A DNA stretch of 64,000 nucleotides, from NCBI RefSeq assembly GCF_001613935.1, contig NZ_LQCI01000003.1:186001-250000 (forward strand), in the 5' to 3' direction. The stretch's first letter is position 1, and the number at the start of each line of letters is the position of its first letter. The notes under the pieces are model-generated. The model ran no database searches. It worked only from the letters and a program-made list of their open reading frames with translations, and was not told where the DNA came from. The position numbers and the translations under genes were made by a program. Source of the stretch: Amycolatopsis regifaucium (GTDB lineage Bacteria; Actinomycetota; Actinomycetes; Mycobacteriales; Pseudonocardiaceae). Below are positions 51,461 to 60,792 of the stretch, piece by piece.

Positions 51461-51726
51461 GTTCCCCCCTCCCGGTAGACCTGAGTGGACAGTGGCGTGA
51501 ACGGTTCGCGGCTGAACACGGCCTCGACCGGGAGGTCGAAGACCGCGCAGATGCGGAACGCCAGGTCCAGACTCGGGTAGTGATCTCCCCGTTCGAGCGC
51601 GCCGATGGTCTGCGGGTTGACTTCGACCGCCGCCGCGAGGGCGGCCCTGCTCAGCCCGCGCTCCGCCCGGAGCACCGGGAGCCGGTTGTAGATCGGCAGC
51701 TCTTTGCCGCGTCTGACCGGGCTCAT
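51457..51726 (-). CDS. XRE-family regulator heading the membrane/ABC operon
   Basis: 89 residues from ATG 51726; no clear ribosome site precedes it, so the transcript may be leaderless. The helix-turn-helix covers most of the protein: LPVLRAERGLSRAALAAAVEVNPQTIGALERGDHYPSLDLAFRICAVFDLPVEAVFS. This YozG/YgzD-type small XRE protein typically lies before membrane proteins of the DUF2178 kind. Likely a repressor of its own operon (51726 to 48102). Confidence 0.9.
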   Translation of the reverse strand: MSPVRRGKELPIYNRLPVLRAERGLSRAALAAAVEVNPQTIGALERGDHYPSLDLAFRICAVFDLPVEAVFSREPFTPLSTQVYREGGT

Positions 51727-51780
51727 AGAACATACTGTTGCAAAAACCCAACGACTCGTCAAGCCAAGGGCACACCTTGC

Positions 51781-51804
51781 CCGCATTTAGAGGACGAAAC
51801 GCGG
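51781..51804. repeat. Half REPIN-like hairpin between XRE operon and glpD
   Basis: CCGCATTT (51781-51788), loop AGAGGACG, AAACGCGG (51797-51804). It is the right half of the repeat seen in full at 6441; its last base is 2 bp from the glpD stop on the minus strand and so may terminate that gene. Confidence 0.85.
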
Positions 51805-51806
51805 GG

Positions 51807-53387
51807 TCAGGAGAGGCCGGCGAGCGACTTGTCGACGAGTTCCCGGACGTGCGGCCGGACGGCGTCGGCGTCCGCGGTGATCAGGCCGAGCCGGGTGCGG
51901 CGCTCCAGGACGTCCTCGACGTCGAGCGCGCCCTCGTGCCGCACGGCCCAGACGACCTCGGCCGCGCTGATCTCGGTACCGGCGGACAGCGGCAGGCCCA
52001 GCTCCGGGTCGACCTCGCCGAGTGCCGCGATCCGGGGTGCTTCGGTCCCGTACTTCGCGACCAGCCGGGCGGGTGCGTCCACAGTGGACAAGCGACTGCG
52101 CGGGGCCGCGCCGAGCAGAGGGAGCCGGGACGTGGTCGACGGTCCGGCATGGAGTCCGGACCGCTTCAACGCGGCGTCGACGGCGTCCTCGGCCATCTTC
52201 CGGTACGTCGTCAGCTTTCCGCCGACGACGGTGAGCACGCCGTCGGCACCGGTCACCACCGCGTGTTTGCGCGACAGATCCGCACTCCTTCGACGGGCTC
52301 TCAGCGGGAGGGAGTGCTTCGAGCCGAGCCCGCCGTCGCCTTCGACCAGCGGTCGCAGCCCGGCGAAGGAGCCGTCGACGTCGTCGCGGGTCAGCGGGCG
52401 GGTGAACGCCGTCGACGCCACTTCGAGCAGGAAGTCCACATCGGACTCCGGCACCGAAGGTATGCGCGGGATCGGGCCGTCGATCGGTTCGTCGGTGACG
52501 CCGACGAAGACGCGCCCGTCCGGTTGCGGCAGCAGGAAGACGAACCGGTTGTTCTCGCCGGGGACGGGCACGTTGACCGACGTCGCGCCGATCCGGGCGG
52601 CCCCCGAGGCCAGAATGAGGTGTGAACCGCGGGACGGCCGCAGCCGCACCGACTCCGCCAGCTCGCCCGCCCAGACGCCGGTCGCGTTGATCACCTGACC
52701 GGCGTGGATCTCCAGTTCTCCTCCGGTGAGCCGGTCACGGGCCAGGACCGAACCCGCGTCGAGCCGGAGCGCCTCGACCCTCGTCAGGATTTTCGCGCCG
52801 CGTGACGCCGCCGTGCGGGCCAGGCTCACCACGAGCCGCGCGTCGTCGGTCAGCGCGCCGTCGTAGGCGAGCAGCGCGCCGCGCAGGCCCTGTGGTGACA
52901 GACCGGGGGCGAGGGCCAGCGCCTCCGCCGCGGGGATGGACCTCGGCCGGGGCAGCACCGACGCGGGAGTTCCGGCCGCGCGGCGGAGCCCGTCCCCGGC
53001 GACCAGGCCGGTCATGATGAACGCCTGCTGACCGCGGGAGGTCTTGCGGTACATGGGGAACAGCTGCGGGATCGCCCTGGTGAGATGCGGTGCCGTGCGG
53101 GTCATCAAGATCCCGCGTTCGACGGCGCTTTCGTGTGCCAGCGCCAGGTCACCCTTGGCGAGGTAGCGAAGCCCGCCGTGGACGAGCTTGCTCGACCAGC
53201 GCGAAGTCCCGTAAGCCAGGTCGTACGCCTCGACGAGGGCCACCGAAAGCCCGCGCGCGGCCGCGTCCAGCGCGATCCCCGCGCCGGTGACACCGCCGCC
53301 GACCACCGCGAGGTCGACCCGCTCACCACCGGCCAGTGCCGCGAGTTCCCGCTCACGGCGGCGGGCGTTGAGCGAGCCCGGGGTCAC
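51807..53387 (-). CDS. glpD: Glycerol-3-phosphate dehydrogenase, FAD-dependent
   Basis: 526 residues from GTG 53387 overlapping the TetR stop by GTGA. Membrane-associated flavoenzyme oxidising glycerol 3-phosphate to dihydroxyacetone phosphate. FAD-binding VDLAVVGGGVTGAGIALDAAARGLSVALVE, then SRWSSKLVHGGLRYLAKGDLALAHE, GAKILTRVEAL, and VGVTDEPIDGPIPRIPSVPESDVDFLL plus VVGGKLTTYRKMAEDAVD. With the divergent FAD oxidase (54045) and the TetR between, it matches the M. tuberculosis glpD1-Rv2250c-Rv2251 order. Confidence 0.95.
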   Translation of the reverse strand: MTPGSLNARRRERELAALAGGERVDLAVVGGGVTGAGIALDAAARGLSVALVEAYDLAYGTSRWSSKLVHGGLRYLAKGDLALAHESAVERGILMTRTAPHLTRAIPQLFPMYRKTSRGQQAFIMTGLVAGDGLRRAAGTPASVLPRPRSIPAAEALALAPGLSPQGLRGALLAYDGALTDDARLVVSLARTAASRGAKILTRVEALRLDAGSVLARDRLTGGELEIHAGQVINATGVWAGELAESVRLRPSRGSHLILASGAARIGATSVNVPVPGENNRFVFLLPQPDGRVFVGVTDEPIDGPIPRIPSVPESDVDFLLEVASTAFTRPLTRDDVDGSFAGLRPLVEGDGGLGSKHSLPLRARRRSADLSRKHAVVTGADGVLTVVGGKLTTYRKMAEDAVDAALKRSGLHAGPSTTSRLPLLGAAPRSRLSTVDAPARLVAKYGTEAPRIAALGEVDPELGLPLSAGTEISAAEVVWAVRHEGALDVEDVLERRTRLGLITADADAVRPHVRELVDKSLAGLS

Positions 53388-54028
53388 GGCCGAAGCGCCG
53401 CGTCGAGCACCTGTGTGAATTCCGTCATCAGGTGGTTCTCGTCGACGTCCGCTGTCGCGGGGCGCAGCGAGAAGGCGAAGGACTGGATGAGCAGCAACAG
53501 GGTGCGCGCCTGCGCGGCCAGGTCGCCCTTGCGGATCGAACCGTCGTCATGGCCGGACTTGAGCAGGTGCAGGATCACGCCCTCGGCGAAGCGCTGGGTC
53601 TTGCCGAGCCGCTCGACGATGTAGGGCAGGACGAGTTCGGGGTCGAGGTCGAGCAGCGTACGGAACAGCGGGTCGCCCGAAAGCGCGGCGACGGCGGCCG
53701 CCGAACTGTGCACCAGCCGTTCGCGGAAGTTGGCCGGTTCGGCGCCCGGTTCGGCGGCGCCCTGCAGCAGGCCGCCGAACTCGCGGGTCATGAGGGTGGC
53801 GAGCACGCTGCGCACGTCCGGGAACCGGCGGTAGACGGTCATCCGGCTGACCTTCGCGGTCCGCGCGATCTCGGCGAGCGTGGTCCGCCTCACGCCGACG
53901 GCGAGCACGCACTTCTTCGCCGCGTCGAGCAGAACGTCGTCGGACACGCGTGTCGAGGCTTGGCGGGAACGGGTGTCCGCCAGTGCCGAAACGCCTGTTT
54001 CCGCAGGTGAGTGACGCTTTACGTCCAT
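53384..54028 (-). CDS. TetR-family regulator of the glpD/FAD-oxidase locus
   Basis: 214 residues from ATG 54028. The N-terminal 30 residues are basic and unstructured; the helix-turn-helix at about 48-75 is RRTTLAEIARTAKVSRMTVYRRFPD. Counterpart of Rv2250c by position. Its start lies only 16 bp from the GTG of the divergent oxidase, so both promoters and any operator must overlap the coding starts. It is coupled to glpD by a GTGA overlap. Confidence 0.9.
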   Translation of the reverse strand: MDVKRHSPAETGVSALADTRSRQASTRVSDDVLLDAAKKCVLAVGVRRTTLAEIARTAKVSRMTVYRRFPDVRSVLATLMTREFGGLLQGAAEPGAEPANFRERLVHSSAAAVAALSGDPLFRTLLDLDPELVLPYIVERLGKTQRFAEGVILHLLKSGHDDGSIRKGDLAAQARTLLLLIQSFAFSLRPATADVDENHLMTEFTQVLDAALRP

Positions 54029-54044
54029 ATGTAACACTGTAGTC

Positions 54045-55664
54045 GTGACGGAGCCTATTGACCACCGGTTAAGACGAGCGTGGACGCCTGAGGCCGGTGA
54101 CGCGGCCCACCTTCCGGCGAAGGCACTCCGATGGCTCGTCCAGCGTATCGGCCCGCTGGGCCCGGCGGCGCCGTTCGCGGGGATTTCAGCCCTGTCCGTG
54201 CCGGATTCGGCGCTGGGCGAACAACCGAAACAGGACATCGAGGACGTCGTCGGCGCCGAGCACGTGCTGCTGGCGCCGGGGGAACGGCTCGCGCGGGCGA
54301 GTGGCCTGTCCTATCTGGACCTGGTGCGGCGCCGGGGGTTCGGTGATTTTCCGGTGCCGGACGCCGTCGTCCTGCCGGGAGATCCCGCCGAAGTCCAGTC
54401 GGTACTGGAAATCTGCGCCCGGCACGACGTCGGTGTCGTCCCGTTCGGCGGCGGGACCTCGGTGGTCGGCGGGGTTTCGGCGCTGCGCGGGGACAAGGGC
54501 GCGGTGCTCGCCCTCGACCTCACCAGACTCGACGACCTGGTCTCCATCGACCCGGTTTCGCGGATCGCGGTCCTGCGGGCGGGTGTCACCGGCCCAGCGG
54601 CCGATCGGCTGCTCGCCGCGCACGGCTTCACCCTCGGACACGTGCCCCAGTCCTACGAACGCGCCACCATCGGCGGGTTCGCCGCGACCCGGTCCGCCGG
54701 GCAGGCATCTTCGGGTTATGGCCGGTTCGAAGACATGGTCGCGGGCGTCCGGCTCGCCACCCCGCGTGGCGAATGGAAACTCGGTGTCGCGCCGGCGTCG
54801 GCGGCCGGGCCCGACCTGCGGCACCTCGCGGTCGGCAGCGAAGGTGCGCTCGGCGTGATCACCGAGGTCGCTCTCCGCGTCCGCCCGGTGCCGGAAGTGC
54901 GTCGCTATGAGGGTTATGTCCTCGACGGCTGGGAGAACGGCACCGCCGCGATGCGCGAACTCGCCCAGCGGCACGTGCTCGCGGACGTCACCCGGTTGTC
55001 CGATGTGGACGAAAGCGAGGTCTCGCTGGCGCTCAACGACGGCTGGAAGACCAAGGCGCTGCGCCGGTATCTCCGTGCGCGCGGGATCTCGGCCCCGTGC
55101 CTGCTGATCGTCGGCTGGGAAGGCGCGTCGAAACGCGAGGTCGCCCGGCGGCGTCAGGACACCACCCGGGTGCTGGAGCCGTTCGGTGCCGTCCGCATCG
55201 GAGCGGCGCTCGGCGAATCCTGGCGCCGTGGCCGGTTCTCCGGCCCCCGGCAGCGAGATGCCCTGCTGGACAACGGCGTCTGCGTGGAAACCTTGGAGAC
55301 GGCCGCGTACTGGGCCGAACTGAGCGAGCTGCGGGACGCCGTGCGCGCCGCGCTCACCGCCACGCTCGGCCGGGCGATCATCATGTGCCACGTCTCCCAC
55401 GCCTACGAAACGGGCGCGTCGCTCTACTTCACCGTGCTCACCGCACGAGACGGCACCGACCCGATCGGGCAGTGGCGGCGCGCCAAGGCGGCGGCGTCGG
55501 AGGCGATCACCGGGATCGGCACCATTTCGCACCATCACGCCGTGGGCGTCGACCACGCGCCCTATCTGGCGGCGGAAATCGGCGAGCTCGGGGTCGAGGT
55601 GTTGCGGGCGGCGAAGAAGGCCGTCGACCCCTCCGGAATCCTCAATCCCGGGAAGCTTCTCTGA
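54045..55664 (+). CDS. FAD-binding oxidase, alkyl-DHAP synthase-like
   Basis: 539 residues from GTG 54045. FAD-linked oxidase (VAO/PCMH fold): PDAVVLPGDPAEVQSVLEICARHDVGVVPFGGGTSVVGGV near 110-150, TLGHVPQSYERATIGGFAATRSAGQASSGYGRFEDMVAGV, AVGSEGALGVITEVALRVRP and the C-terminal SHAYETGASLYFTVL, SHHHAVGVDHAPYL and [12 protein letters not shown]. These are the features of alkylglycerone-phosphate synthase and of mycobacterial Rv2251/Rv3107c. With glpD next to it, a role in glycerolipid or ether-lipid chemistry is plausible but unproven. Confidence 0.9.
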   Translation: MTEPIDHRLRRAWTPEAGDAAHLPAKALRWLVQRIGPLGPAAPFAGISALSVPDSALGEQPKQDIEDVVGAEHVLLAPGERLARASGLSYLDLVRRRGFGDFPVPDAVVLPGDPAEVQSVLEICARHDVGVVPFGGGTSVVGGVSALRGDKGAVLALDLTRLDDLVSIDPVSRIAVLRAGVTGPAADRLLAAHGFTLGHVPQSYERATIGGFAATRSAGQASSGYGRFEDMVAGVRLATPRGEWKLGVAPASAAGPDLRHLAVGSEGALGVITEVALRVRPVPEVRRYEGYVLDGWENGTAAMRELAQRHVLADVTRLSDVDESEVSLALNDGWKTKALRRYLRARGISAPCLLIVGWEGASKREVARRRQDTTRVLEPFGAVRIGAALGESWRRGRFSGPRQRDALLDNGVCVETLETAAYWAELSELRDAVRAALTATLGRAIIMCHVSHAYETGASLYFTVLTARDGTDPIGQWRRAKAAASEAITGIGTISHHHAVGVDHAPYLAAEIGELGVEVLRAAKKAVDPSGILNPGKLL

Positions 55665-56289
55665 GCAGCGTCCCGGCGTCGACCAGCGTGCAATCCAGGC
55701 CGTGCGTCTCGGCGGGGATGCCCCGCAGCGCGGTGGCCCGGCGCTGTTCGAGGTCGGCGACGCGGATGTGCCTGCCGTCCACGAGGATCGGCAGGCGGAG
55801 GTCCGCGGCGCCGACGTAGGCCACCACGTCGTCGAGCACCGTGCCGTCGTCGAGGGTGATGGCCGGCGCGGTCAGCCGCACCAGGTTGTAGCGCTGCCCG
55901 TTGCCCTCGCAACGGTCGAGAACGGCGAGTTGATCGGGCGTCGCGAACCACACGGAATGCTCTTCGACGACACCCGGGGCCGCGGCGAGGGTGGCGGGCC
56001 GCTGCCCGTCACGGAACCGCAGCCCGGACGCCCAGACCGCGGCGAGGTCGCTGCAGCGCGCGTGGCAGACGACGACGGGCCCGGTCAGGCCCATGTTCTC
56101 CCGCAGCCAGGTGATCTTGGCCGGACACGCGTTCGAGCCGTAGGCGAGCACGGCCTGCCGTTCGCGCCAGCCCTCCGGCGCGGTGTCGAGGCTGTGCCCC
56201 GCGCCGTCGAAGTGGACGAACGAATGCCCGGGGCGCGCTCCCGGATACGGGTCGGCGGGGAAATCGGCGTCGGTGAAGAGTTTCACCAC
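55642..56289 (-). CDS. Gamma-glutamylcyclotransferase-like fold protein
   Basis: 215 residues from GTG 56289, overlapping the mscR stop by 7 nt. The GGCT fold signature is visible: [13 protein letters not shown] near 48-60 and, later, [51 protein letters not shown], with the expected catalytic-type Glu in RCEG. In glutathione users this fold splits gamma-glutamyl bonds; actinobacteria use mycothiol instead. Its coupling to mscR suggests work on a thiol adduct or related amide. The 3' end overlaps the convergent oxidase gene by 23 bp. Confidence 0.7.
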   Translation of the reverse strand: MVKLFTDADFPADPYPGARPGHSFVHFDGAGHSLDTAPEGWRERQAVLAYGSNACPAKITWLRENMGLTGPVVVCHARCSDLAAVWASGLRFRDGQRPATLAAAPGVVEEHSVWFATPDQLAVLDRCEGNGQRYNLVRLTAPAITLDDGTVLDDVVAYVGAADLRLPILVDGRHIRVADLEQRRATALRGIPAETHGLDCTLVDAGTLLREASRD

Positions 56290-57377
56290 GTCACCACGCT
56301 ACGGAGGACGTCCCCGTGGTGCATGCGTTCGAAGGCCTTCTCGACGCCGTCGAGCGGGATCCGCTCGGTGACGAACTTGTCGAGCGGAAGCCTGCCCTGG
56401 AGATAGAGGTCGATCAGCATCGGGAAATCGCGTGAGGGCAGGCAATCGCCGTACCACGACGATTTGAGCGAACCGCCCCGGGAAAAGAAGTCGATCAGCG
56501 GCAGATCGAGGCGCATGTCCGGGGTCGGGACGCCGACGAGCACGACGGTACCGGCCAGGTCGCGGCCGTAGAAGGCCTGCCGCCAGGTCTCCGGCCTGCC
56601 GACCGCGTCGATCACCACGTCCGCGCCGAAGCCGTCGGTGAACCCCTGGAGCGCTTCGACGACCTGGTCTTCGTCGAGTCCCTTGCTGTTCAGCGTGTGC
56701 GTGGCACCAAACTCCTTGGCCCAAGCCAGTTTCCGGTCGTCGGTGTCGACGGCGACGATGGTCTTCGCCCCGGCCAGGTTCGCTCCGGCGATGGCGGCGT
56801 CACCGACCCCGCCGCAGCCGATGACCGCGACGGAATCACCGCGGCCCACCGCGCCGGTGTTGAGTGCCGCGCCGAGTCCGGCCATCACCCCGCAGCCGAG
56901 CAGTCCGGCGACGGCGGGTTCGGCGGCGGGGTCGACCTTCGTGCATTGTCCACTGTGGACAAGGGTCTTTTCGAGGAAGGCGCCGACACCGAGCGCGGGC
57001 GACAGGGCGGTGCCGTCGGCCAGTGTCATCGGCCGGGCGGCGTTGAACGTCGAGAAGCAGTACCAGGGCCTGCCCCGGCGGCAGGCCCGGCAGGTGCCGC
57101 AGACCGCGCGCCAGTTCAGGATCACGTAGTCGCCGGGTGCGATGTCCTGGACGCCCTCGCCGACCCGCTCCACGAAACCCGCGGCCTCGTGGCCGAGCAG
57201 GAACGGGAATTCGTCGTTGATCCCGCCCTCGCGATAGTGCAGGTCGGTATGACAGACACCGCATGCCTTGACCGAGACGACGGCCTCACCGGGCCCGGGA
57301 TCGGGCACGATCACGGACTCCAGCGAAACCGGTTCACCCTTGGCGCGGGAAACGACGCCCTGGACCTCGTACGGCAT
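56283..57377 (-). CDS. mscR: S-(hydroxymethyl)mycothiol dehydrogenase / S-nitrosomycothiol reductase
   Basis: 364 residues from ATG 57377 (GGAGG five bases upstream). Zinc alcohol dehydrogenase: catalytic Cys in [31 protein letters not shown], structural zinc site [18 protein letters not shown](P) motif [16 protein letters not shown], and [37 protein letters not shown]. It matches mycobacterial MscR (Rv2259) segment by segment. Oxidises the formaldehyde-mycothiol adduct and reduces S-nitrosomycothiol, protecting against formaldehyde and nitric oxide. It confirms the host makes mycothiol. Confidence 0.95.
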   Translation of the reverse strand: MPYEVQGVVSRAKGEPVSLESVIVPDPGPGEAVVSVKACGVCHTDLHYREGGINDEFPFLLGHEAAGFVERVGEGVQDIAPGDYVILNWRAVCGTCRACRRGRPWYCFSTFNAARPMTLADGTALSPALGVGAFLEKTLVHSGQCTKVDPAAEPAVAGLLGCGVMAGLGAALNTGAVGRGDSVAVIGCGGVGDAAIAGANLAGAKTIVAVDTDDRKLAWAKEFGATHTLNSKGLDEDQVVEALQGFTDGFGADVVIDAVGRPETWRQAFYGRDLAGTVVLVGVPTPDMRLDLPLIDFFSRGGSLKSSWYGDCLPSRDFPMLIDLYLQGRLPLDKFVTERIPLDGVEKAFERMHHGDVLRSVVTW

Positions 57378-57456
57378 GCCCACCTCCGAGTAGTCGACTT
57401 CGAAGCTTGCCACGTGACAGGCCCCGGTCGCGACATCCGCTCGGGTGGGGAACGAT

Positions 57457-58722
57457 TCAGTGCGGCGTGATGAGGTAGACGACCCCGCCCGGTCCGCCGG
57501 AGATGCCCCCATTCGTGTTGTACCGCTTGGTGCGCTGCCAGATCGTCTCGAACTGGTGTCGCTTGTAGACATGCCGGACCCGGTCGTTGCTGCTCGCGGC
57601 CGGATCGTTCGCGATCACGTCACCGTCCTTGGTGAAGCCGACGACGACCATGATGTGCCCGGCGGTGCCGTAACCAGCGCCGTCGAGTTCCTCGGCTTTG
57701 AACGACTGTGACGTGATCACCGGAATGCCGCGCGCGATGTAGTTTTCGAGCTCGTTCAGGGAGTGCAAACGGGTGATGTGCCCACGCAGTCCGAGTGAAG
57801 CGGCGTACGCGGTGTTGAACGGCCAGTTGCCGGTTCCGTCGTAGGCGTAGTCGAAGGTGTAGCGGGCCGCGTATGCGATGGTCGGGTCGACGTAACCCGC
57901 CGGGATCCACGACAGGTCCTCGCGCTTGGGCCGTTTGCCCCAGTACTCGGCGACCATTTCGGTGGATGTCGGGCTGCACCAGTTCTCCCCGCCACCGCCG
58001 TATTCGGGAAACTGTCCTTTGTGGAGGTTCTGGGCGTATGCGGGCACCTTGAGCTCGATCCCGGTGGCGCGGCCCGGTCTCGTCGCCTTGACCTCGAACC
58101 GGTCCGGGACAAGCGACGTCATCGCGCCGACCGAGGTCACCGACGGGGTGGCGCGTGACCCGGCCTCGCGATACAGGCTGATCCGCAGCTGGTACGACCG
58201 GAGCGCGACGCCCGCCTTCATGACCAGTGTGTCCACGTCGACCGCCGCGTTGGCGTCGCTCTGGCCGTCGACGCTGGTGCGCTTGATGTCGGTGTCGCCG
58301 CTCGCCCAGCGGCCCATGACGTACCAGCTGGTTTCGGTGCCGGCCGCGGTGCGGCCCTTCGCCTCGATCTTGAGCCAGGTCTTGGCCGGTGTCTTCGCGT
58401 TCCACGAGGCGACCAGCTGCGACGCGTCGAAGCCCTGTGTGTGACTCCTCGACGTCCATTGGCCGTACTCGTAGGTCTTCGTGGTGCCGAGCACGGGTTC
58501 GGTGTGCTCGACGGTGCCGATCGGGCGGCCGATGCGCAGCGCGCCGTGTTCGAGGTCGAGCCCTGCCAATCTGCCGTCACGGAATCCGTGGTGACCGGAC
58601 CATTCGTGGTAGTCGATCGACTCGTCGTCGTCCGGGCGGCCCGGGCTCGCGTCCGCCGTCTGCGCCGTCACCACGGTCATCGTCGCGATCGTCAGCAGTG
58701 TGAGCAGCCCTCGTACGCGCAT
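57457..58722 (-). CDS. Secreted C39-like cysteine peptidase
   Basis: 421 residues from ATG 58722 with GGAG five bases before. Signal peptide about 1-25 ([20 protein letters not shown]). A beta-rich domain of about 210 residues follows ([34 protein letters not shown]). The peptidase_C39_2-like domain starts around 240: catalytic Cys in [20 protein letters not shown], His in [26 protein letters not shown]. Acts outside the cell, on peptidoglycan peptides or proteins. The gene is single, ending 79 bp after the mscR start. Confidence 0.9.
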   Translation of the reverse strand: MRVRGLLTLLTIATMTVVTAQTADASPGRPDDDESIDYHEWSGHHGFRDGRLAGLDLEHGALRIGRPIGTVEHTEPVLGTTKTYEYGQWTSRSHTQGFDASQLVASWNAKTPAKTWLKIEAKGRTAAGTETSWYVMGRWASGDTDIKRTSVDGQSDANAAVDVDTLVMKAGVALRSYQLRISLYREAGSRATPSVTSVGAMTSLVPDRFEVKATRPGRATGIELKVPAYAQNLHKGQFPEYGGGGENWCSPTSTEMVAEYWGKRPKREDLSWIPAGYVDPTIAYAARYTFDYAYDGTGNWPFNTAYAASLGLRGHITRLHSLNELENYIARGIPVITSQSFKAEELDGAGYGTAGHIMVVVGFTKDGDVIANDPAASSNDRVRHVYKRHQFETIWQRTKRYNTNGGISGGPGGVVYLITPH

Positions 58723-58807
58723 CCCGGCTCCATCCCTCGTGTCCGCCCAGTAAGCAAGGGATTTTCGCCGGTCATGCGGAGTATGTAAACACTCGTCCAC
58801 CAGACGT

Positions 58808-58873
58808 CGGCATTTCGTCCTCTAAATGCGGTACTCGCGTGTTCAACTACCGCATTCAGAGGACTGAACGCAT
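58808..58873. repeat. REPIN-like nested palindrome, full copy 3
   Basis: Left half 58808-58831, right half 58850-58873, 18-bp spacer. Here the covarying stem pair is not compensated (A opposite C), and the last arm has drifted (GAACGCAT), so this copy looks older or decaying. Lies in the 171-bp gap between the phosphoesterase stop and the peptidase start, both on the minus strand. Confidence 0.88.
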
Positions 58874-58893
58874 GGTCGGGGGAGCGCGGTGTG

Positions 58894-60615
58894 TCAGGCG
58901 AGCGGGTTCGGCAGCAGGAGTTCCGTGTTCCGGTCCTGAGCCGTACCGACAGCGCCCAGTGAAGCGTGGATGTCGTTGTACGAGAACTCCCGGTACAACG
59001 AGGCAAGCGCTTGCGTCGAGGTGTCGGTGTACTCCGCCGCGTAGGGCGCTTCGGCCTCGATCAGGGTGGTGAACAGCGACAACGTGCCATCGGCGTTGTC
59101 GGCGACCTCGATGATCCGCGCGTGCTGCGGGAAGTCGATATGCGACGCGGTGTTGATCTCCCAGAAGCCCTGCTTCGCCGTCTTGCCGGGATGCGCGGTG
59201 ATCTTGTTGCGGTGCGTGTGCCCGTTGACCCACGCCAGCACGTTCGGGAACCGGTTCAGCAGCGAGACGAACGTGTCGCCGCCCAGCCGCGGCTCCAGCG
59301 GATGCCGCGCGTCCGGTAGCACGTTGCCCATCGTGTCGCTGGTGTGGTGGCTGAACAGGATGAACAGCTCGTCCGTCACGTTCTGCGTGACCTTGCGCCC
59401 GAAGAAGTCGTAGTACGTCGAACTGTTGCGCTTGAGCGTGTTCTCCACCCAGGTGAACTGCCCGAGCCCGATCGAGCCGTCGGCCAGCCCGGCCAGCGTC
59501 GTGGTGTCGAGGCTGATGCCGACCACGCCCGGCGCGATGCGGAAGGTGTAGTACACGTTCCGGCCGTCGGCGTTGTTGTCGCTGAATCCGTGGCCGACCG
59601 GACCGGGGCCGGTGTTGGCGGCGTCGAGGTGATGCCGCACGAACTCCGCGGTACTGAACGGCCGCCGTCGTGCGTCCGGGGTGATCTCGCGGATCGTGCC
59701 CGAACCACCGAACAGCTCCGTGATCGGCACGCCGGAGCCGGAGCCGATCGCGTTGGCGAGTTTCCGCGACGTCGTCTCGTCCTTGCCGATCACCTTGAAG
59801 CGACCGGTGTACCAGGCGTCCATCCCCGGCAGGTCCGGCACCGTGCCGACGATGCTGTCGTCGTGGTTGCCGAAGGTGCAGAACCACGGGACGTCGAGAC
59901 CGGGCGAGGTGAAGGTGTTCGACGCCGCGCCGAGCAGGCCGGGCAGCTGCGGGAAGCCCTTTTTCGTGTACTCGTCGTCCAAGGCCTTGCCGGGGTTCCA
60001 GTAGTGCGAAGACCCGGACGTCTGGACGCCTTCGTGCCGGTTCGGGTCACCCGAGGTCGGGTTCACCGTGCCGCCGTTGAGCACCTTGAGGAACCATTCG
60101 AGTTCGATCAGTTCGTGGTTGTCGGTGTTGTCGCCGGTGGTCACCATGAAGTCGATCGCCCTGCCGGTGAACGGGCCCGCCTTCAGGCTGTTCACCCGTT
60201 CGACGAGCGCCGTCGTCGCGACCGGGCCGAGCGTCTCCTGCGGCCGGTGCGCCGAACCGATGAACGGGTGCAGGTACTCGAACCGCGCCGGGCTCTCGGC
60301 GTCGGTGAAGTGCAGGTCGGTGAACTGCGCGAACGAGGCCACCGCGCGGCGGCGGTCGTCGCGGCCGGACTTCGGGGCGGCGAGATCGCCGCGGACCACG
60401 AGCGGCCAGCCGGGGCCCGCGGTCAGCCGGGTGTAGCCGGGGCCGCTTTTCAGCGGTGCCGCGGCGGATTCGAGTGTGGTGCCCGCGGTGCGCACCGCGC
60501 GGCCGGTGGTGAGCGCCAGTGCGCGGTCGAGGGCGTTGGCGGTCGGCGTGCACAGCAGGAGGCCGACGCCGGCGGCGCCCGCCGCGGTGAAGGTGCGCCT
60601 GGAGATGTCGGACAT
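58894..60615 (-). CDS. Tat-exported metallophosphoesterase
   Basis: 573 residues from ATG 60615. Twin-arginine signal SRRTFTAAGAAGVGLLL at about 5-22. Calcineurin-like motifs: SFAQFTDLHFTDAES (DxH), FMVTTGDNTDNH (GDxxD-like), FCTFGNHDD (GNHD), LFSHHTSDT and VNGHTHRNK (GHxH). The long insertions match the TIGR03767-type actinobacterial exophosphoesterases. It acts outside the membrane on phosphate esters, perhaps nucleotides or phospholipid head groups. Single gene. Confidence 0.92.
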   Translation of the reverse strand: MSDISRRTFTAAGAAGVGLLLCTPTANALDRALALTTGRAVRTAGTTLESAAAPLKSGPGYTRLTAGPGWPLVVRGDLAAPKSGRDDRRRAVASFAQFTDLHFTDAESPARFEYLHPFIGSAHRPQETLGPVATTALVERVNSLKAGPFTGRAIDFMVTTGDNTDNHELIELEWFLKVLNGGTVNPTSGDPNRHEGVQTSGSSHYWNPGKALDDEYTKKGFPQLPGLLGAASNTFTSPGLDVPWFCTFGNHDDSIVGTVPDLPGMDAWYTGRFKVIGKDETTSRKLANAIGSGSGVPITELFGGSGTIREITPDARRRPFSTAEFVRHHLDAANTGPGPVGHGFSDNNADGRNVYYTFRIAPGVVGISLDTTTLAGLADGSIGLGQFTWVENTLKRNSSTYYDFFGRKVTQNVTDELFILFSHHTSDTMGNVLPDARHPLEPRLGGDTFVSLLNRFPNVLAWVNGHTHRNKITAHPGKTAKQGFWEINTASHIDFPQHARIIEVADNADGTLSLFTTLIEAEAPYAAEYTDTSTQALASLYREFSYNDIHASLGAVGTAQDRNTELLLPNPLA

Positions 60616-60792
60616 GGCGGTGCCCCCAGTCGTCGCGGGTGGTTGTCGTGGACGGACGATGCCGGACGACGTTAGCCGCGGGGTGAACGCCAGAAAAGGG
60701 CAATGCGAAAATTTGTCACGTTCGGCCGAATACCAAAGCATTCCCGGCCGGGCTCGTTACGCTGGTCGCTTGGCGAGCGAGGAGGTGGCCCG

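Noticed and set aside
51721..51780. Sigma70-type promoter for the XRE operon (TTGACG box)
   Set aside because: The only -10-like hexamer sits about 22 bp away, too far for a confident call.
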